A stretch of DNA of 64,000 bases from Nematopogon swammerdamellus (taxonomy: Eukaryota > Arthropoda > Insecta > Lepidoptera > Adelidae): positions 3,286,001-3,350,000 of the forward strand of contig OX336337.1 of NCBI GenBank assembly GCA_946902875.1, in the 5' to 3' direction. The notes under the pieces are model-generated. The model saw only the letters and a program-made list of their open reading frames with translations. It did not search any database and was not told the origin of the DNA. Below are positions 18,283 to 28,913 of the stretch, one piece after another. Made by a program: the position numbers and the translations under genes. How positions within the stretch are numbered: position 1 is the stretch's first letter; each line of letters opens with the position of its first letter.

Positions 18283-18590
18283 AGGTTTCCGTATCCCGTA
18301 CGGAAGCCTATTACTAAGCCTACGCTGTCTGTCTGTCCGTCCGTCCGTCCGTCCGTCTGTCTGTCTGTCCGAGGGCTGTATATCTTGAACCGTAATAGGT
18401 AGCTCGTTGAAATTTTTACAGAATATGTGTTATTATAGCGGATATAATAACAAATAATAAATAATTGAAAAAGTAATAAATTAAGGGGGGTTCCCCAAGT
18501 CCCCAAGAAACATGTTTTTTTTTCAATGTTTTTTTTTTGTGGTGCGGAAACCTCGGTGCGCGAGTCCGACTCGAACTTGGCCGGTTTTTT
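18283..18590 (+). mobile_element. G-family repeat, short subtype
   Basis: Starts TTTTTAGGTTTCCGTATCCC; has a TCTG/TCCG repeat (about 18325-18370), TGTATATCTTGAACCGTAAT and GTGTTATTATAGCGG; ends GTGCGCGAGTCCGACTCG then AACTTGGCCGG. This subtype reads AGGTTTCC at the start and GCGGAAACCTCGG near the end. Confidence 0.85.
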
Positions 18591-18645
18591 TAGTGCCGTC
18601 CCCAAACGTAGTACCGTTTGGGGACGGCACTAAAAAAAACCGGCA
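18583..18645. repeat. Hairpin, about 28-bp arms
   Basis: TTAGTGCCGTCCCCAAACG and its reverse complement face each other across TAGTAC, sharing the GGCCGG end of the G-family copy. Confidence 0.85.
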
Positions 18646-18960
18646 TAACATGTAACGAATAACAATTTCCTCAACCCTTTCTTTCCGTGAAGCTTTTTTA
18701 TTTTTATTTTTTTTTTACTTACTTTCCATGAAGTTGGCTTACATAAGAATTTTGGAAGATCCAGAAAACAGATAAGAGCACATTCAGAGATTTTTACAGC
18801 GATATCCTTGATTCGCTCGACGCAGAAAACAAGATATATTATAGCTAGTCATACAGGGAGCTTAATGTAGCGTAAAATATGAGGGTCTGACCACTCGGCC
18901 GTGTCCGTGCACTTAGGCGCAATTTCAAGTTCGCTATAGATTGCTATGCGATGCGTTTAA

Positions 18961-19254
18961 AGGAGCGTACTCACAGGGAGCATTTGCGCCGCGAGTAAAA
19001 TATCTCAGTCTTCTTAGTAAAATAATAGGTACTCGTATATTTTATGAAATGAATAAAATGAATGAAACGAATGAAATGAATGATTCGTGACGATTTCTCT
19101 CAGAGTTTACTCGCTATTTACAGAAGTTGATTTTATTTGATAATAATTTTCGTATAGAAGTATGTCTTCCAAAAAAACTAACCAAGAAAATATGTAATTG
19201 GTCATAATTTATGCAATTTTTGTTCGCGGCGCGAAGTTCGTGAAGGTACGCTCC
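18961..19254. mobile_element. MITE flanked by TTAA
   Basis: The left end is AGGAGCGTACTCACAGGGAG with TTGCGCCGCGA; the right end reversed is GGAGCGTACCTTCACGAAC with TTCGCGCCGCGA. TTAA stands on both sides (18957-18960 and 19255-19258), as for piggyBac-type elements. No coding capacity. Confidence 0.65.
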
Positions 19255-19292
19255 TTAACAAAACATAGAAAAAATATGTTTTGTTAAGGAGC
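19251..19292. repeat. Hairpin beside the TTAA MITE
   Basis: CTCCTTAACAAAACAT and its reverse complement, separated by about 10 bases. Confidence 0.8.
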
Positions 19293-19346
19293 TTTGGAAA
19301 GGAAAGGATTTTTGGATTTATTCAGCAATTATAAGTTATAACATTA

Positions 19347-19556
19347 TTTTTAATTAGAAAAATGCAAATCGAAAATCATTGGAAAAAATACATCCCGACC
19401 AGGATTCGAACTCTGAGATTCGAGCTCTGGCTTGAGCTGCCAACTCGATAACCAACAGCGTTGGCAGCTCAAGCCAGAGACCCAGGTTCGAATCCTGGTC
19501 GGGATGTATCTTTTCCAATGATTTTCGATTTGCATTTTTCTAATTAAAAATATATA
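19347..19556. repeat. Palindrome with tRNA-like B box in each arm
   Basis: Arms of about 85-95 bp: ATGCAAATCGAAAATCATTGG, ATACATCCCGACCAGGATTC, GGCTTGAGCTGCC, then a 19-bp loop and the reverse. GGTTCGAATCC appears in the right arm and its near mirror in the left. A related single arm is at about 59905-59975. Confidence 0.85.
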
Positions 19557-19649
19557 TAAAGCGAATACGTGCTTAGTACTAACATATAAACATAAAAATA
19601 TAATTAACATTGTGCAACAAACCATACGTTTACATATGGGTACATACAT

Positions 19650-19898
19650 AAGGGATATGACTCCCTTCTTATATTAATAGGTGGTAGGGTTTAATCCACC
19701 CGGGTTGGTACCACCGCACTGAATGAATGGTCGATCGAAACGGCTATGTAAATAGTTTGTGTTTTCCGTCCAGTTCAGTGTAGACGGCACGACCGAAGAG
19801 AAGCACTGACGTGGCACCAAGTTCGCCCGATGTTAGTGGCTGACATCATGGATCTTGTAGGTGATGTAGCCAATCGTGTCAGTTTCCATAAAAAAAAA
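19650..19898 (+). mobile_element. SINE-A body, SINE-B-type head truncated
   Basis: AAGGGATATGACTCCC, then the body from AATAGGTGGTAGGGTTTAAT to GTGTCAGTTTCCAT and an A-run. Confidence 0.8.
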
Positions 19899-20097
19899 TG
19901 CATATTGTTACATCAATCTAACAGCAAACAAGATGACTTTTGAAATGAAGATACCGGGGTACATACGCTCGTCAGTCTTTGCCTATTGGATTTATTACTC
20001 TTACGCTGCGTGGCGGTGAAATCTCTCAAGTATTTTTATCAGCTGACTGTGTAGAATCTCAAACATTCGTCTGTGCATTAAGCATTTCATCATTTTT

Positions 20098-20397
20098 AGG
20101 GTTCCGTATCCGTCGTACGGGACCCTATTACTAAGCTAAGCCTACGCCATCTGTCTGTCTGTCTGTCTGTCCGTCTGTCCGAGAGCTGTATCTCTTGAAC
20201 CGTAGGTAGCCCGTTGAAATTTTCACACATTAGGTGTTACTATGGCCGATATAGCAACAAATAATAAAAATAAGAAAAAGTAAAATATTCAGGGGTGTCC
20301 CTATACAAGAAACTAAAAAGTGTATACGCGCCATCTACCGAAAAGAGTATGAAGCATTTTAACTAATACATAGATGGCTAATACACTTGGCCGGTTT
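20098..20397 (+). mobile_element. G-family repeat
   Basis: TTTAGGGTTCCGTATCCGTC, a TCTG repeat, GCTGTATCTCTTGAACCGTA, GCCATCTACCGAAAAGAGTA and ACACTTGGCCGG. Its 3' hairpin is reduced. Confidence 0.82.
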
Positions 20398-21598
20398 TTT
20401 AGGATTTCGTATTTATACGTAAGCCTAATACTAAGCCTACGTCGCATCGTCATCTGTCTGTCTGTCCATCCGAGTGCTGTATCTTTTGAACCGTAATAGG
20501 TAGCCGGTTGAAATTTTCACAGAATATGTGTTATTTATTATGGAGGATGTGCCAACAAATAATAAACAAAGCTAAAAGGAGAAAATAAAGACGGCTCCCC
20601 ATACAACAAACGTGCTAAGAATCGATTAGTCACCATATTGAATAATAGATGGCGCCACAGGCTTTTATATTATACGTAAGTCAAATTTTTTTAAGACACA
20701 AGTTTGCGCGTTCAGTGCGAAGAGAGTGGCGTTCACACCGGCTCCTTCATTCCAAGGCACGTCGCTCAAATTAAGCGAACACCTCGGGGTCCTCGGAGTC
20801 GAACTGTCGCACGACTTGAACTTTCGTCGCCATACCGAGGGGAAGGCCAAGCTGGCTTCTAAAAAGCTGGGCGTACTCAATAAGGTGCGACGGTACTTCA
20901 CGGCGGACCAAAAGCTGCTCCTGTATAAATCGCAGATCAGGTCTTGCTTGGAGTACTGCTTGCACCTGTGGGATGGCTCTGCCAAATACCAGCTTGCGCC
21001 TCTGGACTCGATCCAGCGTCGAGCCGTGCGACTAGTGGGTGACCCCGAAGTGTCCCGTGATCTAGAACCACTGCAACACCGTAGGGATGTCGGCTCCCTA
21101 AGTGTGTTCTATCGCTTATTCCATGGGGAGTGCTCGGAGGAGCTGTTTAACGCGATCCCGCCGTCCCCTTTCCACCTCCGCACCACACGCACTGGGCAGG
21201 GATTGCATCCATATACGCTGGACTTACCGCGCATGCGTACCAATCGATTCTGCAGATCTTTCCTGTACAGAACCGGTAAACTCTGGAACGCTCTCCCTGC
21301 TCATTACTCATATTTACTCATATTTCCCCCCAAGTACAGTCTCGGGTCCTTCAAGAGGGGCGTGAATGGGCACCTGTCAGGCCGGCATGGCATTCACAAC
21401 CCCCGAATACGACCGAATGTCCATGGGCGCCGTTAGACACCTTATGGGTGCCTCGGCGCCATATGTCGAGCTAACAATAAAAAAAAAAAACGTTGTAGAA
21501 AAACAAAGATAGACGAATAGGTTTTTTGACAGGTATGGTGTAGCGGATTTACGGAAACCTCCGTGCGCGAGTAAAACTCGCACTTGACCGATTTTTAA
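20398..21598 (+). mobile_element. G-family repeat split by a LINE fragment
   Basis: The left half, TTTAGGATTTCGTATTTATA to GATGGCGCCACAGGC, ends near 20690. The right half resumes about 21490 and ends GTGCGCGAGTAAAACTCGCA then CTTGACCGATTTTT. The split copy at 61092 shows the unsplit order. Confidence 0.72.
20692..21482 (+). pseudogene. LINE reverse transcriptase C-terminus, 5' truncated
   Basis: An open frame (20726-21436) encodes the end of a non-LTR retrotransposon polymerase: HLGVLGVELSHDLNFRRH, LGVLNKVRRYF, QKLLLYKSQIRSCLEYCLHL, LDSIQRRAVRLVGDP, CSEELFNAIPPSPFHLR and RFCRSFLYRTGKLWNALP. These fit the thumb and tail of CR1/jockey-type LINEs. The ATG at 20726 is incidental. After the stop come CATGGGCGCCGTTAGACACC and an A-run. 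Shorter pieces of the same LINE are at 9966, 11125, 44418 and 50700. The frame is intact but only the last fifth or so of the protein is present. Confidence 0.85.
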
Positions 21599-21730
21599 TA
21601 GTGATCAATATTTCCTGCAGACCAGTCGTCTTCTATATGCGAAAATTTTATGAGACGCTGAGTGGGCGAGTATTGCATTTGGTTTATGTGTTATCGTAAA
21701 TAGACTATACTAGTAAGAACGCGAAATAAC

Positions 21731-22090
21731 GGCTGACGGTCGACTGTTGTTAAGCAACCCTGAGCGCGGTCAGCACTTGAACGGGTGACCGCTCGACCGT
21801 TGGAGGCTTACCGTGGGTCGGATTCCACGTAAAACTGTAGGTCCCTTCCCTTTTTACCTCACTAGGTGGTAGGGTTTATTAAGGGATTGGTACTAGTACC
21901 ACCGCATTGAATGAAAAGTCAGTCGAAACGGCTATATAAATAGTTCGTGTTTTCCGTCCGGTTCAGTGTAGCCGACATGAAATGAAGGGAAGCACTGACA
22001 TGGCACCTAGTTCACCAAGGTGTTATAGGCTGACATCACGGATGTGGTAGGTGATGTAGCCAACCGTGTCAGTTTCCATAAAAAAAAAAT
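21731..22090 (+). mobile_element. SINE-A with 5S-like head
   Basis: The head keeps GTTAAGCAACCCTGAGCGCG and GGGTGACCGCTCGACCGTTG; the body runs to GTGTCAGTTTCCAT and an A-run. The first 15-20 bases of the head are altered. Confidence 0.85.
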
Positions 22091-22163
22091 AACGTGTAAC
22101 TTTGGATTATCTAACATAACAGGGACCATATCGGGGTGACCTGTGTCGGTTTTATATTCAGTA

Positions 22164-22824
22164 CTAGCTTTTGCCCGCGGCTTCGCTCGCGTGAAATTCG
22201 TATTCAAAAAGAGGAAAGTAAGTAAGCCCGCTACCGTACCTTTGTTTCGTCCGCCGGAACAATTCGGGTTGTATGAGAGCCACGTCTTAGCGTAGCCGGA
22301 ACTGAATTTTATTTAGCCTATCCTGTGTCCCGTATCTATGTGCGTATACTAAGTTTCATCAAATTCTGATGATCGGTTTAAGAGTTATGGAGGAACATAC
22401 ATACATAACATACATACAGAAAATATTTCTAAAAATCGTCAATTTAGATAGATAGATAGATAGAAATACTTTATTGCTCCAAAACATTTAACAGTAACAA
22501 ACGATAAGTAATTTACACGAGGGACAAAGGCGGACTTATCCCTTACAGGGATTTCTCCCAGTCAACCTTTGGATGTTTGAGAGTCGTATGTTGTGAGATA
22601 TATAGTAGGTAGTAGTAGCAAAAGACGCAAGAGTGTGGGAATGTAAAATATAATATATGGGAAATAACTATGATAAAGTATAATATACACTACATATAAA
22701 TACATAAAACTATAAATTAAATTAGTTTTAGTATCATACAATATAGATTCTACAAACGCAATATCTCATCAAACAAAGTAACTTACTCCATGACCATCCC
22801 TTACAGATTTATTATTAGTATTGA
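22164..22824 (-). mobile_element. Helitron-like element split by a LINE tail
   Basis: Minus-strand copy of the family at 14189: right end TTATTATTAGTATTGA (start), left end CTAGCTTTTGCCCGCGGC (finish). An insert of about 280 bp (about 22447-22728) begins with GATA repeats and AATACTTTATTGCTCC and looks like a minus-strand LINE tail. AATTTAG-like repeats flank it. Confidence 0.65.
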
Positions 22825-22877
22825 TCATCTAGTCCGGTGATCTAGTCTGTCTAAGTCTTTATTTAATTTAAATTTAT

Positions 22878-22992
22878 TTTTTATGGTAACCAACATGAGT
22901 TGGTTACCATATGAACCAACATGAGTCGGCTGTGCCGAGGGACCAATGGTCCAGTCGACGGAGCCAAATTGACTTCTCCTCGCGAAATCACG
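22878..22992 (-). mobile_element. LINE tail fragment, second LINE family
   Basis: ACCAACATGAGTCGGCTGTG, GGGACCAATGGTCCAGTCGA and CTCCTCGCGAAATCACGC; same family as 30609 and 57255. Confidence 0.6.
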
Positions 22993-23203
22993 CTTATTTG
23001 AGAGGGAAAGTCTGAGAGAAATTGTTGCCTGTTTTTACCCGACTATTTGTAATTTCTATTACACGTTATTTCGTCGAGGCTTCCCTCTGTCTCCGTGACC
23101 TCGTGAATACTTGATGCCCTGTTTCCTTTCTGTCCACTCTGATATTACTTTATGGCTGCCCTCTCTGTCCTCTGGCGTATACATAGAGCAAATCTGGAAG
23201 CAA

Positions 23204-23586
23204 GTTTTTTTTATGGAAACTGACACGGTTGGCTACATCACCCACAAGTTCCGTGATGTCAGCCCAAAACGCCGGGTGAACTAGGTGCCATGTCAGTGCT
23301 TCCTTCATTTCGCGCCGGCTACACTGAACTGGACGGAAAACACGAACTATTTACATAGCCGTTTCGACCGACGTTTCGTTCAGTGCGGTGGTACCTATCC
23401 GGCCGGGATAAACCCTACCACCTAGTGAGGAGAGAAGGGAAAGGACCTACAGTTTAACGTGGAATCCGAACCACTGTCAGCCTCCAACGGTCGAGCGGTC
23501 ACCCATCCAAGTACTGACCGCGCTCAGCGCTGCGTTGTTTAATAATAACAGTCGACTGATCGCACCACTGAGCTACCGAGGCTGAC
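23204..23586 (-). mobile_element. SINE-A, full length
   Basis: From the T-run at 23204 to GAGCTACCGAGGCTGAC at 23586. It includes the tRNA-like TGAGCTA stretch, the 5S-like CATCCAAGTACTGACCGCG, and the full body. Confidence 0.9.
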
Positions 23587-23589
23587 GAA

Positions 23590-23680
23590 TTTCCTTATCC
23601 CTTAGTCGACTTTTACGACATGCGACGGGGAGAGATGCAGTGGGGCTATTCTTTTTAAGTACCGACCCCACACGGTACAG
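23590..23680 (-). mobile_element. SINE-B-type head
   Basis: CGACTTTTACGACATGCGAC, GAGAGATGCAGTGGGGC and AAGTACCGACCCCACACGG. The final part is amplified into the minisatellite that follows. Confidence 0.8.
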
Positions 23681-24036
23681 TACCGACCCCACACGGTACA
23701 GTACCGACCCCACACGGTACAGTACCGACCCCACACGGTACACTACCGACCCCACACGGTACAGTACCGACCCCACACGGTACAGTACCGACCCCACACG
23801 GTACAGTACCGACCCCACACGGTACACTACCGACCCCACACGGTACACTACCGACCCCACACGGTACACTACCGACCCCACACGGTACAGTACCGACCCC
23901 ACACGGTACAGTACCGACCCCACACGGTACAGTACCGACCCCACACGGTACAGTACCGACCCCACACGGTACAGTACCGACCCCACAAGGTACAGTACCG
24001 ACCCCACACGGTACAGTACCGACCCCACACGGTACA
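23661..24036. repeat. 21-bp minisatellite, about 18 copies
   Basis: The unit AGTACCGACCCCACACGGTA plus C is repeated almost without change. Some units read CACT in place of CAGT, and one reads CACAAGG. Since 21 is divisible by three and the unit has no stop in several frames, long open frames appear on both strands (STDPTRY repeats on plus); these are not genes. The unit is the outer end of the adjoining SINE-B-type head. Confidence 0.95.
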
Positions 24037-24300
24037 AATGAATGAAATGAAAATATACATAATTGGGCAATAAACAGTGACAATAAAAAGCGGACTAGCC
24101 TAATGGCATTATATACCAGTCGTGCTTGGGATCGTCAGTAGTTTCGAAGATTAACTCAAAACTGCAAAATTTGAGCTGTTGCAGTATAGTGCGGAGGTAT
24201 CGACATGCTTATGTTTTTATTGTTGAAAATATATACAATACACAACAACCTACAAAATACAACTATACACTAATACACTAAAACTAAAACTAATCTAAAA

Positions 24301-24590
24301 TTAATATCCAGAAAACCTACAAAAAATAAATTTCTGAAAAGTCCGCCGAAGCCCCGTCTCTGCCGACGCCAAGTGTACCCAGCACGCTCGCCGCGTTACC
24401 CCTCTGAATCTCAATACTAATCCGCCGTTTAAGGAAGGCTTTGGAACGACGACGGTCGCCAGTCCTCTCCGCGAGAAGCTTTCCCAGCTTCTCCGTGAAA
24501 ACCTTGGTTTCAGACGACCATGGTCCCAAAGTCTCCACGGCGAAAGGTTGAAACTCAAAGCGGTCACGCAGCGAGCTGAAATTGATATAC
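24301..24590 (-). pseudogene. Retroelement-associated ORF, C-terminal fragment
   Basis: The minus strand reads METLGPWSSETKVFTEKLGK, then RTGDRRRSKAFLKRRISIEI and QRGNAASVLGTLG. The same AIETLGPWSSEAK motif is in the fragment at 40282. The region is common in invertebrate repeats and lies downstream of reverse transcriptases; I infer a LINE remnant, but the family is uncertain. Confidence 0.55.
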
Positions 24591-24779
24591 TTATTGATAT
24601 TTCTTATTGATATACTTGAAAAAAAAAAATTTACGTTCTAATTTGTCCCCGAAGATGGACCCCCAAAATCGAAATTCGTTGATTTACGCTATACGTCCCC
24701 AAAGTCTATATATGTACAAAATTTAATTATTTTCGTCTGGTAGATTTAGAGAAAATAAGCTGTGTCAGACGGACAGATA

Positions 24780-25285
24780 GACAGACAGACAGACACAATA
24801 TTGATTCTATAAGGTTTCCGTTTTTTCCTCTTTAGAAGTTTGGAACCCTAAAAATAACAAAATACACAATCAATTTTTTTATATTAAACATACAGATAAA
24901 TACATTTTATTTTTACATAAATTGTTTACATACATAGATACAGGTTCATACCTACCTACTAAGTTCATACAATTACATAAAAACGATCTCTAGAAACATT
25001 TGCTTCATCGCTTCCGAGCTCTTCCCTCTACCAATATTTTGTCAGCAATCGATCACTAATTGAGGCAGGAACAGGCCCTCATTTTCTCTTTCCTTTTTTT
25101 TTGTAGTAATCTGAAAAAATCTTCGCAGTTCGGTCATTAATTTACCGAAAGTAAAATCAAGTTGAACAAGTCGCTACTAATAAAATTTTAACACGTTCTT
25201 AAACTCGGAAAAATGTTAATGGAGAATAAAAGCATTAGCGGCCTGTGAAGTTAAGCTCACAGACCACTAATGATGTTATTTATGA
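24780..25285. other. Degenerate repeat DNA
   Basis: About 24755-24850 has a CAGA repeat and TTGGAACCCTAAAA, like a minus-strand G-family start. About 24860-25000 is AT-rich and looks like a minus-strand LINE tail. No gene seen. Confidence 0.4.
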
Positions 25286-25294
25286 GACCGAGTA

Positions 25295-25420
25295 AATTTT
25301 TTTTTACTTAGCGGTTCCCCGACGCCTTTAATTAACTAAGCGGAAATTATTTATAATTTTTTTTAAAGGGTTGTTGCAGAGCCGGGGTTTGGCCATTTTC
25401 AAAATTTGTAATTTAATTGA
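25295..25420. mobile_element. Fragment of the CCCCCGAC MITE
   Basis: TTACTTAGCGGTTCCCCGAC, GCGGAAATTATTTATAATTT and AATTTGTAATTTAA match the inner part of 15676-16173. Confidence 0.6.
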
Positions 25421-25434
25421 AATGAAGGGAACGA

Positions 25435-25552
25435 CGAACGACATGAAATGAAGGGAAGCACTGACATGCCACCTAGTTCACCCGGTGTTATGGGCTGACA
25501 TCACGGATGTTGTAGGTGATGTAGCCAACTGTGTCAGTGTCTATAAAAAAAA
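25435..25552 (+). mobile_element. SINE-A 3' end
   Basis: GGAAGCACTGACATGCCACC to CTGTGTCAGTGTCTAT and an A-run. Confidence 0.75.
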
Positions 25553-25662
25553 AACGGGCTACCTATTACGGTTCAAGAGATACAGCCCTCGGACAGACAG
25601 ACAGAGGCGGTGTAGGCTTAGTAATAGGGTCCCGTACGACGGATACGGAACCCTAAAAAGTA
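25552..25662 (-). mobile_element. G-family 5' part
   Basis: CGGGCTACCTATTACGGTTC, AGAGATACAGCCCTCGG, CAGA repeats and ACGGATACGGAACCCTAAAA. Confidence 0.8.
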
Positions 25663-25834
25663 ACAAACTATCACGCTTTCAACAGACTGAGCACAGTAGC
25701 GCTGACTGAAACAGCAAGAAAAACGTCCCAACTAATAAAAATTCTGCTCAGACTCAAATAAAACAGAGACACAAGGCAAGTATAATCCAATAACCCAAAA
25801 GACGAAAGAAAGTCTAGAAATTAGGAAAGCTATG

Positions 25835-26012
25835 TATATGTAATTTAGGCGTATTATCCATTTCGTCCGTTTCTTCTCCAGTAGAGGCAAGGACACTCGT
25901 ATTGGCCCGGCCCGGAGAGTTATCACGTAAACTTTGAGCGTGCGACTGGCAAACGTCAAGCCATGCGCTAGCCAGTCAAAGTTTACACGTTCACTGCTGG
26001 ACATACGCCTCT
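25835..26012 (-). pseudogene. RTE-type LINE tail fragment
   Basis: The minus strand near the right end reads GAGGCGTATGTCCAGCAGTG (EAYVQQ), the usual C-terminus of RTE-clade polymerases. ACTTTGAGCGTGCGACTGGC and its mirror form an internal hairpin. Too decayed to read further. Confidence 0.45.
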
Positions 26013-26290
26013 TCGATTTTTCTTAAGTCGTCCCAGCCTTTTGTATTTATTAATTTCATTATAACCTAACCTAACCTACCCTTAATTAAAGTGTTCATTC
26101 GTCACACAGGTCATAAGTTATTTATAAACTCGCATTAAACGGCGAAAAATTATACCAGAATATAAAAGTTCAACCATGACAAGAGGCAAATTGTCTAATA
26201 AGAAATACAAAATTTAAATATCTGTCAAGTGTAATTTCAACTATTATCCGACTAACAACAGAAACTAACTTGACAACTATTCAACACTAC

Positions 26291-26475
26291 CCGACACTAA
26301 ATAAACCTGCTGCTTCACCGTTAGGTCCCTTCCCTTGCCCCTTTACTGGGCGGTAGGCTCAAATTGTAGCCGACTACAGTATAGCCAGCAAACCAGGGAA
26401 ACCTCCGGTATGGCATCTAACTAACTTCTCGGAGGTGATATTGGCTGGTCGGAGCATGCGCTTTGGCCCCTCCGA
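26291..26475 (+). mobile_element. SINE-T body fragment
   Basis: CTGCTGCTTCACCGTTAGG, CCAGCAAACCAGGGAAACC and GATATTGGCTGGTCGGAGCA; the tRNA-like head is missing. Confidence 0.7.
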
Positions 26476-26499
26476 CTCAGCAACATTACATAAAAAAAA

Positions 26500-26640
26500 T
26501 AATGTACATCGAGCTTTAGAAAGAGACAATCCGGTTGTAAAGCGTCGTCTCTGTCACACGACGTGGCGAGACGACGCTCTACAACCGGGTTGTCTCTTTC
26601 TAAAGCTCGATGTACAATTCTTTTCTGCCGGGCACTGTAT
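26500..26640. mobile_element. Fold-back MITE, family F
   Basis: Arms of about 50 bp: ATGTACATCGAGCTTTAGAA, GACAATCCGGTTGTAAAGCG and CGTCTC, with a short loop and the reverse, then TGCCGGGCACTGTATA at the right. A related copy is at 31738-31907 and half a copy at about 54625-54690. Confidence 0.8.
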
Positions 26641-27785
26641 ATGACTTGTCATTTAAACTGTTAAGAATAAAAAAATCGAGTTAAATAAAACATTATAATA
26701 AAAACAGCCACTCGTGCCGGCTGTTAAAAAAAACCTATTTTTAGGCCAAAATATGCCCTACCCTAAACAAAAACCTTAGTCGGGATCACCAATGGGGGCG
26801 TTGTTGTATTTGACAGCTAAATACCAGTTGCTGTTCGGCGATGTTTCAGATTTATTGTTTTACACAATCGCTCTGCAGTTCAAGGCGTCTGAGTCACGTG
26901 ATCACGTGGTCACAAGGGCTCATGGTAACGAGGTTCAAGGCCGAACGTGGCCGGGCGTCACGAAGTCCCCCGCGCGAGGGGCTGGGGGTAGGGGAGATTT
27001 GTATCCAGATCTGTATCTTTGGACATTAAAATGGCGGGAACGCTTTTAGACGCTAAATACCAGTTCTCAAAGTGGATAACTTTGTTAGTAAAAGTATCGT
27101 TACCAACTTAAGACCATTTAATTTTACCTCAAAATCCGAAAATCCAGATGGTACTTGTATTATATATAAGTATATTAATACTAGTCAACGAATAAAGATG
27201 ATAGTAATGAGTAAAACTTCTGCAATCAAATTAAATGAGACTAACTGAATAGAATACTTGGAAATACATACTTTGGATATTCTAAGATTATATTTAAGTC
27301 TATCTGTGAAGTATTTGTTTTTTACTCAAGGCCATTTGAGCCCATTTCTAAAGTCAAAATGTCAGCTGCACCGTGGATATTTCGAAGTTACCGACCAATT
27401 GTTTTAGTATTCTATTTAAGTATATTTTATATTTATTTATGATTGCTTAGTAATTATTATTCGTTTAAACAGCGCAATAATATTAACAAACAGAGGACAA
27501 AATAGACCTAAAGCTATCGAATCTTCCCCACATATTATGAAAATATCTGAGGCTCGATTATGACATTTTTTCGAGATCTCGTTACGTACAAGACAACGTG
27601 CTCAAGTAAATCATTTGTGTGGTGATTTTAGTACAAACTGGCCCGCTAGAGGCGCTGCATCTTTTCTTTATACAAATATTTACTTACTTGTAAACAACGA
27701 AATAAAAAAAAAATATCATAATCTGGGCCAAGTTCTTTGCTTCCAAAATGTTACTGTAAACACAGCACACGACAATGGTATACAC
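26641..27785. other. No gene seen
   Basis: Unique-looking AT-rich DNA; a GC-richer patch at about 26880-27040 (GTCACGTGATCACGTGGTCA) gives two short open frames with no recognisable domain. Confidence 0.5.
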
Positions 27786-27787
27786 TT

Positions 27788-27905
27788 TTAACCCCCGACG
27801 CAAAAAGAGGGGTGTTATAAGTTTAACGTGTGTATCTGTGTGTCTGGCTGTGGCCTCGTAGCTAGTAAACGGATGGACCGATTTGGATTAAATAGGTATG
27901 TTTTT
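27788..27905 (-). mobile_element. Fragment of the CCCCCGAC MITE
   Basis: TAACCCCCGACGCAAAAAGA, GGGTGTTATAAGTTTAACGT and GGATGGACCGATTTGG match the end of 15676-16173 reversed. Confidence 0.7.
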
Positions 27906-27934
27906 TTTTCAATCTTGAAATAAAAGACCCTTTA

Positions 27935-28010
27935 ACTCCCAGATGGCACGCGCGTGACACTTTTCTTCGCATACCGTTGGCTCCCAGATGGCACGCGCGT
28001 GACACTTATT
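27935..28010 (+). repeat. Short direct duplication
   Basis: CTCCCAGATGGCACGCGCGT followed by GACACTT occurs twice about 42 bp apart. Confidence 0.85.
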
Positions 28011-28019
28011 GCGCGCCTT

Positions 28020-28685
28020 TTGCGCGCCGCTAGTTTTAATTCATTATCAAATTCTACAAATTTTCTACCAAAAAACGGAATACTGGTTTTATTTCTTGGT
28101 TAAACTTACTAGTATTCTCAGACACGACTGTAAATTCTAATGTATCTAATTCTAATTATTGCTTTTAATGTATTACAACACTGTGAAAGTTACGTAATAA
28201 AGGATTATGATTATGATTAGTACAACGACATTCTACTTTTTAATTCGTTGGATTAGTAGGTTTATCTTGTACTGTTACGAAGAGTGGTTTAAAAACAGAC
28301 GTATTGCTGCAACAGATCATCATTGACGACTACTGCAAGACTTGCAAATTTTTTTTTTATGTCTTTCATTATGAACTGATCATCGAAAATACTCGAATTT
28401 CGTTTCTTCGAACGCTTAGGTAAAGCTAAAAATTTAAATTAACATAATTTAATCGCCATCATCACTGGCGCTTGCTCTGAAGTGCTCGAAACGACGACGA
28501 CGTGAGTTTACCAGGAACTGTCAACAACTAGACAATTTGTAAACACCGAGACTGGATGTTTTAACGCGCTCTTGCTTACAACGGAATCGATTGACGGACG
28601 TGAAGTTTCGATTTATTTTTAAGTTCATTCTATTAAAATAATCTGTTGATTGAACATACTCGTACCTACCTGGGAATTTAAATAA
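28020..28685. other. No gene seen
   Basis: AT-rich; a LINE-like tail AATAAAGGATTATGATTATG at about 28195. A patch near 28460-28620 is more balanced in composition but gives no supported exon. Confidence 0.45.
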
Positions 28686-28689
28686 ACAA

Positions 28690-28913
28690 TAAAAAAATCG
28701 GTCAAGTGCGAGTTTTACTGGCGCACGGAGGGTTCCGTGGATCCGCTATACCATACCTGTCAAAAAACCATATTCGTCTATATTTTGTCTTTCCATAATG
28801 CAAAATGTAAATACCCGTGGCGCCATCTATTATTCGGTAGCGTGAATATGTACTAATAGATTCTTAGCACGTTTCTTGTATGAGGACCCCTTAATTTTTT
28901 AATATTTGCTTTT
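28690..28913 (-). mobile_element. G-family, AAAACTCGCAC subtype, 3' half
   Basis: AATCGGTCAAGTGCGAGTTT, GGAGGGTTCCGTGGATCCG, GGCGCCATCTATTATTCGG and TTCTTAGCACGTTTCTTG. It lies head to head with the next copy. Confidence 0.78.

Noticed and set aside
23573..24083. Overlapping open frames of 130-165 codons on both strands
   Set aside because: They are produced by the 21-bp minisatellite, whose unit is stop-free and divisible by three.
26054..26082. Interstitial telomere repeat (CCTAA)
   Set aside because: Only about three units; too short to distinguish from chance.
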